Shown: one piece after another, positions 34,393 to 43,442 of the stretch | Position numbering within the stretch: position 1 is the stretch's first letter | Layout: each line of letters begins with the position of its first letter | Source: Leeuwenhoekiella marinoflava DSM 3653 | Lineage (GTDB): Bacteria; Bacteroidota; Bacteroidia; Flavobacteriales; Flavobacteriaceae | Direction: 5' to 3' | Assembly: GCF_900129005.1 (NCBI RefSeq) | Contig: NZ_FQUN01000017.1 | Location: forward strand, 62,001-126,000 | Length of the DNA stretch: 64,000 bases | The notes under the pieces: generated by a model | Told to the model about the DNA's origin: nothing | Seen by the model: the letters and a program-made list of their open reading frames with translations, nothing else | The model's database searches: none | Made by a program: the position numbers and the translations under genes

Positions 34393-35820
34393 ATGAGTAC
34401 AGTAGATACAATGGCAGAGGTGAAAAATACATTCATAAAAGACAATTTCCTTTTATCGAACAAGTATGCAGAAGAGCTTTATCACAAGTATGCCGCACCA
34501 CAGCCTATAATAGATTACCACAATCATCTGCCACCGGCAGAGATTGTGGCTGATCGTCAGTTTGAGAATATTTCAAAGGTATGGTTGAATGGCGATCATT
34601 ATAAATGGCGAGCTATGCGCACGCTAGGTGTAAACGAACGTTTTATTACCGGAGATGCTTCAGATGAAGAGAAGTTTATGGCCTGGGCAAAAACAGTTCC
34701 GCACACCTTGCGTAATCCATTGTATCACTGGACGCATTTAGAATTGAAGCGTTATTTCGGTATAGATGAATTATTGAATGCACAATCGGGTCCAGAAATT
34801 TACAAAGAAGTAAATCGTCAGTTGCAACTCAAAGAGAACAGCTGTCACGGACTTCTGAAACAAATGAATGTAGAGACGGTTTGTACTACCGAAGATCCAT
34901 TAGATACACTAGATCAGCACAGAGCTTATGATGGTGACAAAACCGGACTCAAGATGAGTACTGCTTTTCGTCCTGATAAAGTGATTTTAATTGATGCCGA
35001 AGGGTTCAACGATTATCTCAATCAATTAGCTGAAGTTTCCGGGGTTGTTATAGCTACGTACGATGATCTTAAGCAAGCACTACGTCAACGTATTGAGTTC
35101 TTCCATCAAAATGGATGCAGATTATGCGATCACGGCTTGAATCAGATTTCTTGGACAACCGCTACTGAAACCGAGATCAAAGAACTCTTTAAAAAGCGAA
35201 GAGGTGGGGCAAGCCTTTCAACAAAAGAAACAGAGCGGTTTAAGACAGCAATCTTGTTGTTTTTAGGAGAAACATATCACGAGTTCGGTTGGGTGCAACA
35301 GTTTCACTTAGGCGCGCTGCGTAATAATAACAAGCGCATGCTGGCTCAGTTAGGGCCGGATACCGGTTGGGATTCTATCGGTGATTATACACAAGCCGAG
35401 TCGTTATCAAACTTTTTGAACGCTTTAGATAGCAAAGATAAACTGACCAAAACCATCATCTATAATTTGAATCCTTCTGATAATGAAGTGATGGCAACAA
35501 TGATAGGTAATTTTAACGATGGTAGCGTAAAAGGTAAAGTACAGTTAGGTTCCGGTTGGTGGTTTTTAGACCAGAAGGACGGGATGGAAAAGCAAATGAA
35601 TGCACTTTCTAACATGGGGCTTATCAGTTGTTTTGTAGGTATGCTTACCGATAGCCGAAGCTTTTTATCGTTCCCGCGTCACGAATATTTTAGACGCGTG
35701 CTTTGTAATCTTTTTGGTAAAGAGATTGCTTCTGGAGAGTTACCTAACAACATGGATTTGGTAGGTAAAACCATTGCCGATATCAGTTATAATAACGCTA
35801 AAGAATACTTCAACTTTTAA
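34393..35820 (+). CDS. uxaC: Uronate isomerase (glucuronate/galacturonate isomerase)
   Basis: A 475-residue member of the amidohydrolase-fold uronate isomerases. It converts D-galacturonate to D-tagaturonate and D-glucuronate to D-fructuronate. The metal-site histidines H43 and H45 are in IIDYHNHL. Further family segments are WKWR-like NGDHYKWRAMR, TTEDPLDTL, FHLGALRNNN and GSGWWFLDQKDGM. It sits 32 bases after kduD. It serves both hexuronate branches, because genes for tagaturonate and fructuronate use are both in the locus. Confidence 0.97.
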   Translation: MSTVDTMAEVKNTFIKDNFLLSNKYAEELYHKYAAPQPIIDYHNHLPPAEIVADRQFENISKVWLNGDHYKWRAMRTLGVNERFITGDASDEEKFMAWAKTVPHTLRNPLYHWTHLELKRYFGIDELLNAQSGPEIYKEVNRQLQLKENSCHGLLKQMNVETVCTTEDPLDTLDQHRAYDGDKTGLKMSTAFRPDKVILIDAEGFNDYLNQLAEVSGVVIATYDDLKQALRQRIEFFHQNGCRLCDHGLNQISWTTATETEIKELFKKRRGGASLSTKETERFKTAILLFLGETYHEFGWVQQFHLGALRNNNKRMLAQLGPDTGWDSIGDYTQAESLSNFLNALDSKDKLTKTIIYNLNPSDNEVMATMIGNFNDGSVKGKVQLGSGWWFLDQKDGMEKQMNALSNMGLISCFVGMLTDSRSFLSFPRHEYFRRVLCNLFGKEIASGELPNNMDLVGKTIADISYNNAKEYFNF

Positions 35821-35826
35821 GATTCT

Positions 35827-36840
35827 ATGGCTAAAGTTCAAAAAATAATAACATTTGGAGAAGTCTTGCTACGTCTTTCTCCTGCTGAAAATCGCAAATT
35901 ATCTCAGGCTAAATCTTTAGATTTTTTCTTTGGAGGAACTGAGATGAACGTAGGTGCATCGCTTGCTGTCTTGGGAGAATCTGTAAAACATATCACTGCG
36001 GTTTCTAACGATATTGTGGGAGATGCAGCACTTAGCAGTATGCGTCAATACGGTATTGATGTTTCTTCAGTACAAAAAGTTAATCATCCTATTGGGCAGT
36101 ATTTGCTAGAAGTAGGCTCGGATATGCGTAGTAGTCAGATTGCTTACAATCGGTTAAATGGCTCATTTGCTAATATTCAACCAGAGAAAATAAACTGGGA
36201 TTCAGAATTGAAAAATGCAGGTCTTTTTCACTGGACGGGTATTACTCCAGCAATTTCAGAAGCTGCTTATCAGGGGCTAAAAGCTGCTTTGGTTTCTGCG
36301 AATGCAAAAGGCTTACACGTTACTGCAGACCCGGCATACCGAAGCAACCTGTGGCAATACGGTCGTAAGGGGCAAGAAGTTTTAAAAGAATTGGTAGGCT
36401 TATCCACAATATTCATCGGTGGGGTTAATGAAATCAATGAGATTTTAGAAACAAGCTTCAGTTTAGACAAAGATGGGTTTATCGAGGCGAGTAAACATTT
36501 GATGGCGGAATGTCCCAACATCAAACAAGTTTTTGACAAGATCAGAACAGGATTGAGTGCTTCGTGGCAAAAGATTTATGGTAGAGCCTTTGTGGACAAT
36601 ACTTACATAGAGACAGATGAGCTTGAGATTACACAAGTGGTTGATCGCATCGGAACTGGTGATGCTTATGCCGCTGGACTAATTTATGGCTTGCGTCATT
36701 TTGATGCTAAAAAGGCCTTGAATTTCGCCAATGCAGCTTGCGCTTTAAAACATACGATTCTAGGAGATGTCAATCTGGTTTCTGTTGCTGAAATAACTGA
36801 GGTTATGCAAGGAAACACGGGAGGACGAATTAAAAGATAA
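35827..36840 (+). CDS. kdgK: 2-dehydro-3-deoxygluconokinase (PfkB family)
   Basis: A 337-residue sugar kinase that phosphorylates KDG to KDPG. PfkB signatures are FFGGTEMNVGASLAVLG near residue 35 and DRIGTGDAYAAGLIYG, where D279 is the expected catalytic base. It follows uxaC by 6 bases and precedes the aldolase that uses its product. Position and sequence agree, so KDG rather than ribose or fructose as substrate is well supported. Confidence 0.95.
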   Translation: MAKVQKIITFGEVLLRLSPAENRKLSQAKSLDFFFGGTEMNVGASLAVLGESVKHITAVSNDIVGDAALSSMRQYGIDVSSVQKVNHPIGQYLLEVGSDMRSSQIAYNRLNGSFANIQPEKINWDSELKNAGLFHWTGITPAISEAAYQGLKAALVSANAKGLHVTADPAYRSNLWQYGRKGQEVLKELVGLSTIFIGGVNEINEILETSFSLDKDGFIEASKHLMAECPNIKQVFDKIRTGLSASWQKIYGRAFVDNTYIETDELEITQVVDRIGTGDAYAAGLIYGLRHFDAKKALNFANAACALKHTILGDVNLVSVAEITEVMQGNTGGRIKR

Positions 36841-36851
36841 AACATAAATTA

Positions 36852-37523
36852 ATGGCAAAATATACCCGAATAGAGGTGGTGCTTCAGATGAAAGAAAACG
36901 GAATCGTTCCGGTTTTTTATAATCCTGATGTTGAAGTTTGTAAACAGGTTTTAAAAGCTTGTTATGATGGCGGCTTGCGTACCTTTGAGTTTACCAACCG
37001 TGGCGATTATGCATACGAGGTTTTTAGCGAACTCAATAAATATGCTAAAGCTGAACTAAGCGGAATGATGATGGGAGTAGGCTCTGTTTTAGATGCCGGT
37101 ACATCATCATTATATCTTCAATTAGGAGCAGATTTTATAGTTTCACCTGTTGTAAATGCTGAAATGGCAAAGGCGTGTAACCGTCGTAAAGTAGCCTGGA
37201 TGCCGGGTTGTGGTTCAGTAACCGAAATTTCTTTTGCTGAAGAGTTAGGAGCCGAAGTGGTTAAGATTTTTCCGGGAGCACAAGTGGGCGGTCCTGCTTT
37301 TATAAAAGGCGTTAAAGGTCCGTTACCATGGGCAAGTATTATGCCTACCGGTGGTGTAAGCCCTACCGAAGAGAATTTAAAAACCTGGTTTGATGCAGGA
37401 GTGCATTGTGTAGGAATTGGTTCTAAGCTTTTTGTAAAAGATACTTCTGGAGCTTACGATCTGGAGGGTGTGACTTCGACTATAAAAAATGCGCTGGATA
37501 TTGTCAAAAAACTACGCGCATGA
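36852..37523 (+). CDS. kdgA: 2-dehydro-3-deoxy-6-phosphogluconate aldolase
   Basis: A 223-residue class I aldolase of the KDPG/KHG family. It splits KDPG into pyruvate and glyceraldehyde-3-phosphate, ending uronate breakdown. The Schiff-base lysine is K138 in AEVVKIFPG; the phosphate-binding loop is seen in MPTGGVSPTEEN. FEFTNRGD near residue 45 carries the conserved acidic residue. Its stop overlaps the next start (ATGA), so the TRAP binding protein is translationally coupled to it. Confidence 0.95.
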   Translation: MAKYTRIEVVLQMKENGIVPVFYNPDVEVCKQVLKACYDGGLRTFEFTNRGDYAYEVFSELNKYAKAELSGMMMGVGSVLDAGTSSLYLQLGADFIVSPVVNAEMAKACNRRKVAWMPGCGSVTEISFAEELGAEVVKIFPGAQVGGPAFIKGVKGPLPWASIMPTGGVSPTEENLKTWFDAGVHCVGIGSKLFVKDTSGAYDLEGVTSTIKNALDIVKKLRA

Positions 37524-38512
37524 GACGTATTCAAAACTACTATTTGATAGCTTTATGCCTTGTCTTTTTACTTGGTGTAATGAGTTGTGACGAAGTTTCT
37601 GATAAACGTGTGATAAAACTAGCACACGGTTTAGATGTAACGCATCCTGTTCATAAAGCGATGATTTTTATGGGCGAACGTCTTCAGAAAAAGTCAGGCG
37701 GTAAAATGAGTTTGGATATTTATCCCAGTCAGCAATTGGGATCAGAGCGAGAGTGTCTAGAACTACTACAAATTGGAAGCCTTGGGATGACCAAAGTTTC
37801 TACCGGAGTATTGGAGAATTTTGCACCACAACTTAAAGTATTTGGTCTTCCTTTTTTGTTTAGAAATGCAGAACATCGTTTTGCTGTTTTAGAAGGAGAT
37901 ATTGGAGAAGAATTACTCAATGCGAGTGTCGAGCAACGTCTTAAAGGCTTAACTTTTTACGATGCCGGAAGTCGAAGTTTTTATACTAAAGAGCCTGTAA
38001 AAACGCCTGAAGATCTTAAAGGTCTCAAACTTCGTGTTATGGAGAGCCAGACAGCAATTAATATGGTTAAAAACCTGGGAGGGTCACCAACACCCATTGC
38101 TTGGGGAGAGTTGTATACGGCTTTACAACAAGGTGTTGTAGATGGTGCTGAGAATAACTTACCTAGCTTTTATTTATCGCATCATTACGAAGTGTGTAAA
38201 TATTTCTTAGTTGATGAACATACAGCATTACCGGATGAATTACTAATTAGTACCGTAATCTGGAATGATTTGTCTGAACAAGAACAAAAGTGGGTTAAAG
38301 AAGCAGCGATGGAATCTCTAGAGTTTGAAAAGAAAATTTGGCACGAGGCAGAGATGGAAGCACTGGCTGAAATTAAGAAAGCCGGGGTACAGGTTATTTA
38401 CCCTGACAAAGAGCCGTTTCGCAATCGTGTGAAATCTATGTATGAAGATTTTTCTGAGAATGAAGATATGAAAAAATTGATTGAAGAAATACAAGCGGTT
38501 AAATCCAATTAA
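37520..38512 (+). CDS. TRAP transporter substrate-binding protein (DctP family), lipoprotein
   Basis: A 330-residue DctP-type protein with lipobox GVMSC, so it is held to a membrane rather than free in the periplasm. DctP proteins bind organic acids through a conserved arginine; R172 in LKGLKLRVMES is that residue. The family motifs SQQLGSERE, GLPFLFRN and QQGVVDGAENN are present. It sits between KDG enzymes and uronate dehydrogenases, so hexuronate (galacturonate or glucuronate) or unsaturated uronate is the likely substrate. That specificity is inferred from context. Confidence 0.93.
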   Translation: MRRIQNYYLIALCLVFLLGVMSCDEVSDKRVIKLAHGLDVTHPVHKAMIFMGERLQKKSGGKMSLDIYPSQQLGSERECLELLQIGSLGMTKVSTGVLENFAPQLKVFGLPFLFRNAEHRFAVLEGDIGEELLNASVEQRLKGLTFYDAGSRSFYTKEPVKTPEDLKGLKLRVMESQTAINMVKNLGGSPTPIAWGELYTALQQGVVDGAENNLPSFYLSHHYEVCKYFLVDEHTALPDELLISTVIWNDLSEQEQKWVKEAAMESLEFEKKIWHEAEMEALAEIKKAGVQVIYPDKEPFRNRVKSMYEDFSENEDMKKLIEEIQAVKSN

Positions 38513-38513
38513 T

Positions 38514-38984
38514 ATGAAAAAAAGACTTGATAAAATTTTAGGAACTATTCTAGTTTTTCTAATGGCTTCAATCGTTGTAGCTGTTTTGTGGCAAGTATTT
38601 TCACGCTATGTATTACAATCAGCTAGTTCATTTACCGAAGAAATTGCACGCTATTTATTGATCTGGATTGGGATTTTAGGAGCTGCTTATGCAGCAGGTC
38701 AACAAGACCATTTAGCAATTAATGTTTTACCGCCTAAACTTGATGTTTCAAATCGAATTAAATTAAGAATAGGAATAAACATCTTGATTATACTCTTTGC
38801 TTTTTTTGCATTTATTATAGGAGGCGGAAATCTGGTCTATGTGAATTTTGAATTGGGACAAAACTCTGCGGCATTAGGGGTTCCGTTAGGATATGTTTAT
38901 GTAGTGCTTCCCTTAAGTGGAGCCTTAATAATTTGGTATAAAGGAATCGAACTGGCAAACCCTAAAAAATATTTAGCATCATGA
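38514..38984 (+). CDS. TRAP transporter small membrane subunit (DctQ family)
   Basis: About 156 residues with four membrane helices and the family motif SASSFTEEIARYLLIWIGILGAAYA. DctQ pairs with the large DctM channel. The frame is open upstream, but the ATG at 38514, two bases after the dctP stop, gives the normal family start; the upstream TTG lies within dctP. The stop overlaps the dctM start (ATGA). Confidence 0.92.
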   Translation: MKKRLDKILGTILVFLMASIVVAVLWQVFSRYVLQSASSFTEEIARYLLIWIGILGAAYAAGQQDHLAINVLPPKLDVSNRIKLRIGINILIILFAFFAFIIGGGNLVYVNFELGQNSAALGVPLGYVYVVLPLSGALIIWYKGIELANPKKYLAS

Positions 38985-40267
38985 TTGAAGTTTTAATTCT
39001 CGTATTGGTATTTTTTGTTTTGCTGGGGATAGGTGTGCCTGTGGCTTGGTCTATAGGTATTTCTTGTTTGCTTACGATAATGGTCTCAATAGATTCATTG
39101 GCTAGTTTTACGACAATCGCTCAGCGAATGGCGACGGGTCTTGATAGTTTTTCACTTTTGGCGATACCGTTATTTGTATTGGCCGGTCAGATTATGAACC
39201 AAGGCGGAATAGCCCTGCGGCTCATCAACTTTGCGAAGGCTTTAATTGGTTCACTTCCGGGTGGATTGATTTATGTGAATGTAATTGCAGCAATGCTTTT
39301 TGGTGCGATATCTGGTTCTGCAGTAGCGGCGACATCTGCGATAGGAGGGATTCTAGGACCTTTTATGGAAAAGGAAAACTATTCTAAGGAATTTGGTGCA
39401 GCAATCAATATAACCGCATCAACTACCGGATTGATTATTCCACCTTCTAACGTGTTGATTGTGTATTCACTGGCCAGTGGAGGTGTTTCAATCGCGTCTT
39501 TATTTTTAGCAGGATATGTTCCTGGTATATTAATGGGACTAGCATTGATGCTTGTAGCAGCTTTCTGGATCAAGAAAAAAGGATATCCTGCTGGTGAGCG
39601 TAGTAGTATAAAAACTATAGTGAAAACCTTTTTAGATGCATTTCCTAGTTTATTGCTATTAGTGGTTGTAATCGGCGGTATCGTTACCGGTATTTTCACG
39701 GCTACTGAAGCTTCAGGGATTGCTGTTTTATATTGCTTAGTTTTATCATTCGTATATCGAGAATTGAAGGTTTCAAGCTTAAAGAGTATTTTCTTAAGCT
39801 CTGTAGGTACCACGGCAATCGTTATGTTACTTATTGCAACTTCAATGAGTATGTCTTGGGTAATGTCTTTTGAAAACATACCTCAAAACGTAAGTTCAGC
39901 ATTACTTTCGCTTAGCGAGAACAAATTTGTTATTTTGATCATTATCAATATTTTACTCTTATTTGTGGGAACTTTTATGGATATGACACCTGCAGTTCTG
40001 ATTTTTACACCTATATTTTTACCAGTGGTAACCAGTATGGGAGTAGAGCCGGTGCAGTTTGGGATTATGATGGTGATGAACCTTTGTGTAGGCTTATGTA
40101 CACCTCCGGTGGGAGCTGTATTATTTATTGGTGTAGGTGTGGCAAAAACATCAATTCAAAAAATAATGAAGCCGCTTTTACCACTTTATGCCGTTATGGC
40201 CCTTGTTTTACTAATGGTAACCTTTATACCGGCAATCAGCCTATGGTTACCTTCACTTTTTGAATAA
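38981..40267 (+). CDS. TRAP transporter large membrane subunit (DctM family)
   Basis: A 428-residue inner-membrane protein with about twelve helices. It is the sodium-coupled channel of the TRAP system. Family segments include ATGLDSFSLLAIPLFVLAGQIMNQGGIA, AMLFGAISGSAVAATSAIGG and LCVGLCTPPVGAVLFIGVGVAK. Together with the preceding two genes it forms a complete tripartite transporter inside the uronate operon. Confidence 0.95.
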   Translation: MIEVLILVLVFFVLLGIGVPVAWSIGISCLLTIMVSIDSLASFTTIAQRMATGLDSFSLLAIPLFVLAGQIMNQGGIALRLINFAKALIGSLPGGLIYVNVIAAMLFGAISGSAVAATSAIGGILGPFMEKENYSKEFGAAINITASTTGLIIPPSNVLIVYSLASGGVSIASLFLAGYVPGILMGLALMLVAAFWIKKKGYPAGERSSIKTIVKTFLDAFPSLLLLVVVIGGIVTGIFTATEASGIAVLYCLVLSFVYRELKVSSLKSIFLSSVGTTAIVMLLIATSMSMSWVMSFENIPQNVSSALLSLSENKFVILIIINILLLFVGTFMDMTPAVLIFTPIFLPVVTSMGVEPVQFGIMMVMNLCVGLCTPPVGAVLFIGVGVAKTSIQKIMKPLLPLYAVMALVLLMVTFIPAISLWLPSLFE

Positions 40268-40284
40268 TTTATCAATTACAACCT

Positions 40285-41724
40285 ATGAAAAACCTTAACA
40301 GAGCAAATGCCGGTTATACAAAGAGCTTACCCGTCAAAGTCATTCAATATGGCGAGGGAAATTTTTTAAGAGCCTTTGTAGATTATATAATAGATAAGCT
40401 GAATAAAGAAGCTGATTTTAATGCTGGTGTTGCGGTTATTCAACCTTTAGCAAATGGCTTGATTAATATGCTTAATGAGCAAGATGGTTTATACAATCTA
40501 TTTCTACGTGGAATAAAAAACGGAGAGGAAACCGAAGAAATTCATACTATTTCTTGTGTTCAGCAAGGACTTAACCCGTATGAAGACTATGATAAATATC
40601 TGGCTTTGGCTACAGGAGAAGAACTGCAGTTCCTGATTTCAAATACAACCGAAGCAGGTATTAGTTTTGATGAAACTGATACACTTAATAGGAAGCCTCA
40701 CAACAGCTTTCCGGCAAAAGTAACAGCTTTATTATACAAGCGTTTCAATCATTTTGAAGGTGCTCCGGATATGGGACTAACGATTATTCCGTGTGAATTA
40801 ATCAACAATAATGCAGATACACTTAAGAAAATAATCTTGCAATACGCAGATTTGTGGGAGTTGGGAGATGCTTTTAAATCTTGGATAGAAACCAGCAATA
40901 ATTTCCACAACACATTGGTAGATCGCATTGTACCGGGCTATCCTAAAGATGATATTGAGACGTACCAAAGTCAGTTGAAATTTAAAGATAACCTTATTGT
41001 TTCCGCAGAGACCTTTTTACTGTGGGTGATAGAAGGTGATGCTAAATTAAAAGCTAAAATTCCTTTTGATAAGATCGATGAGAATGTGCTTGTGGTAGAA
41101 GATATGCAACCTTACCGTACGCGTAAAGTGCGTATTTTAAATGGTGCACATACTACTATGGTTCCTTTTTCTATTCTCTACGGAAATGATACCGTTAAAG
41201 AAACAGTAGATAATGACTTTACCGGTAAGTTTGTAAGAGATGCAGTTTTTAAAGAAATTAATCCAACACTTGACCTTTCTGAAGAAGAGCTTAGTGCCTT
41301 TGCTGATGCAGTTTTCGATCGCTTTAGAAATCCGTTTATCAAGCATCAATTATCAAGTATAGCACTCAATACGGTGTCTAAATTTAAGGTTCGTGTTCTT
41401 CCTAGTTTATTAGCTTTTGAAAAAGAATACAATCGATTACCAGAAAACCTTACTTTTGCATTGGCTTGTTTAATTCGTTTCTATAAAGGAACTTGGAATG
41501 GACAGGATTTACCGGTGAAAGATGATGCAGCAATAATTACAGAATTTCAAGCTGCTTGGGAGCAAGGAGGTTACAGTGCTATTTCAAAACGAATACTAAG
41601 TAATATGACGTATTGGGATCAAGATCTTACACAGATTTCAGATTTAGAATCGCGTATTGCTCAGGCATTAGAATTGATTGAAGAATATGGTGTAGAAGCC
41701 GCTTATAAAAAGTTTACGGCTTAA
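40285..41724 (+). CDS. uxaB: Tagaturonate reductase (altronate oxidoreductase)
   Basis: A 479-residue polyol-dehydrogenase family protein that reduces D-tagaturonate to D-altronate with NADH. The N-terminal cofactor region is VIQYGEGNFLRAFVDYIID. The catalytic motif K281 ... N286 ... H289 lies in RKVRILNGAHTTMVPFS. It starts 17 bases after the transporter and precedes altronate dehydratase, the next step. Fructuronate reductase (UxuB) belongs to the same family, but the neighbour uxaA favours the galacturonate branch, and a separate SDR gene serves fructuronate. Confidence 0.94.
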   Translation: MKNLNRANAGYTKSLPVKVIQYGEGNFLRAFVDYIIDKLNKEADFNAGVAVIQPLANGLINMLNEQDGLYNLFLRGIKNGEETEEIHTISCVQQGLNPYEDYDKYLALATGEELQFLISNTTEAGISFDETDTLNRKPHNSFPAKVTALLYKRFNHFEGAPDMGLTIIPCELINNNADTLKKIILQYADLWELGDAFKSWIETSNNFHNTLVDRIVPGYPKDDIETYQSQLKFKDNLIVSAETFLLWVIEGDAKLKAKIPFDKIDENVLVVEDMQPYRTRKVRILNGAHTTMVPFSILYGNDTVKETVDNDFTGKFVRDAVFKEINPTLDLSEEELSAFADAVFDRFRNPFIKHQLSSIALNTVSKFKVRVLPSLLAFEKEYNRLPENLTFALACLIRFYKGTWNGQDLPVKDDAAIITEFQAAWEQGGYSAISKRILSNMTYWDQDLTQISDLESRIAQALELIEEYGVEAAYKKFTA

Positions 41725-41767
41725 GTCAATAATAAAGATTATTGATTAGGCCTTTAAAGTGATAGAT

Positions 41768-43384
41768 ATGAAAAGCAAACTGATTAAAGTACATCCAGAA
41801 GATAACGTAGCGGTAGCACTGGTAGATTTGTATGCAGGAGATACCGTAAAATTTGAAGGGCAAACGCTTCAGGTTTTAACCGATTCTAAGGCGAAACATA
41901 AGATATCGTTAGTTGATTTAGCTGCCGAAGACGCGATTTACATGTATGGTGTTTTAGTAGGTAAAGCCTTGAGTCCTATTAAAAAAGGAGGTTTGCTAAC
42001 TACAGAAAATGTTAAACATCAGGCGAGTTCGGTTTCTCAAAAAACAGAAACTACTTCGTGGATAGCCCCTGATATTACAAAGTGGAAAGACAGAACTTTT
42101 ATGGGATACCACCGTGAAGACGGGCAGGTAGGAACTCAAAACGTATGGTTGTTTTTTCCGCTTGTATTTTGTGAAAACCGAAATATCGAATTGCTTAAAG
42201 ATGTTTTCGAAAAAGAATTGTCTTTTCATAAAGCGAGTAAGCAGAGACAATTATTACGCAATTTAATTACCGGTGCTCCAGAAGATACTGCCGTTGCTGA
42301 AATTGAAGAAGAACAAGCCATTTTTGACAATATAGAAGTAAAATTCATCACCCATCAAGGTGGGTGTGGTGGTATACGCCAGGACTCGGTTTCCTTATCT
42401 AAATTATTGGCTGGTTATGTAAATAATCCTAACGTAGCAGGAGCGACTGTATTGAGTTTAGGGTGCCAAAACTTGCAGATTGATATTTTTAAAAATGCGC
42501 TAGCCGAAAAAAATTCTGAAATTAAAAAACCTGTTTTGATCTACGAACAGCAACAGGAGGGAACTGTAGAAGATATGCTTTCAAAAATCATTAAAGATTC
42601 TTTTGAAGGGATAAAGAAAGCAAATCTAATTAAGCGTGAACCAGCATCTATCTCAAAATTGAAAATGGGATTAGAGTGCGGTGGTTCTGATGGTTTTTCA
42701 GGAATTTCTGCTAACCCGGCTTTGGGATATGCTTCAGACATTCTGGCTGCTGTAGGAGGTTCACCTATTCTTTCAGAATTCCCAGAATTGTGTGGTGTAG
42801 AGCAGGAATTGGTAAACCGCTGTGTTAACGATGACGATGCGCAGCGCTTTATGCAATTGATGAAAGCTTACGAAAAATCTGCTATAGATGTCGGTTCTGG
42901 TTTTGATATGAATCCGTCTCCGGGTAATATAAAAGATGGTTTAATTACCGATGCGATGAAGTCTGCTGGAGCTGCTAAAAAAGGAGGTACTTCGCCTATT
43001 CAGGCTATTTTAGATTACGGGGAATATGTAACTAAGTCAGGCCTTAACTTACTATGTACACCCGGTAATGACGTTGAAAGTACAACGGCAATGGTAGGCG
43101 CAGGAGCTAATATAGTTGTGTTTACTACCGGTCTAGGGACACCAACAGGAAATCCTATTGCTCCGGTTTTAAAAGTCGCTTCAAACAGTACTTTGGCTCG
43201 CAGAATGCCAGATATTATAGATATTGATAGTGGTGGGGTTATCCGTGGAGAAAAAACTATTACCGAAATGGGAGAAGAAATATTAGAGCATGTTATACAA
43301 GTTGCCAGCGGTGAAGTAGAATCTAAAGCAGATGCGTTAGATCAGGATGACTTTATTCCTTGGAAACGTGGTGTATCGCTTTAA
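41768..43384 (+). CDS. uxaA: Altronate dehydratase
   Basis: A 538-residue enzyme that dehydrates D-altronate to KDG. It has the N-terminal SAF domain (about 1-90, KLIKVHPEDNVAVALVDLYAGD) fused to the large catalytic domain with THQGGCGGIRQD, LSLGCQNLQ, GLECGGSDGFSG and FTTGLGTPTGNPIAPV, which carry the iron-binding cysteine set. The frame is open from a GTG at 41759; I chose the ATG at 41768. It ends the long kdu-uxa operon, followed by a terminator. Confidence 0.95.
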   Translation: MKSKLIKVHPEDNVAVALVDLYAGDTVKFEGQTLQVLTDSKAKHKISLVDLAAEDAIYMYGVLVGKALSPIKKGGLLTTENVKHQASSVSQKTETTSWIAPDITKWKDRTFMGYHREDGQVGTQNVWLFFPLVFCENRNIELLKDVFEKELSFHKASKQRQLLRNLITGAPEDTAVAEIEEEQAIFDNIEVKFITHQGGCGGIRQDSVSLSKLLAGYVNNPNVAGATVLSLGCQNLQIDIFKNALAEKNSEIKKPVLIYEQQQEGTVEDMLSKIIKDSFEGIKKANLIKREPASISKLKMGLECGGSDGFSGISANPALGYASDILAAVGGSPILSEFPELCGVEQELVNRCVNDDDAQRFMQLMKAYEKSAIDVGSGFDMNPSPGNIKDGLITDAMKSAGAAKKGGTSPIQAILDYGEYVTKSGLNLLCTPGNDVESTTAMVGAGANIVVFTTGLGTPTGNPIAPVLKVASNSTLARRMPDIIDIDSGGVIRGEKTITEMGEEILEHVIQVASGEVESKADALDQDDFIPWKRGVSL

Positions 43385-43410
43385 AAGATTTTAATAAATA
43401 AAAGAATTTC

Positions 43411-43442
43411 AAAAGGAAGCATTTAATCAATGCTTCCTTTTT
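43411..43442. terminator. Bidirectional terminator between uxaA and the LacI-family gene
   Basis: AAAAGGAAGCATT and AATGCTTCCTTTT pair exactly around TAATC, with A and T runs outside. The stop codon of the minus-strand regulator lies in the loop, so the genes share one compact convergent terminator. Confidence 0.85.

Noticed and set aside
39379-39879. 166-codon open frame on the minus strand
   Set aside because: Antisense shadow of the DctM gene; the plus-strand frame has clear family motifs and the antisense protein is low-complexity.
41428-41441. TACAATCGATTACC, resembling the LacI-type operator
   Set aside because: Lies deep inside the uxaB coding sequence (codons for YNRLP) with no promoter nearby; taken as a chance match.
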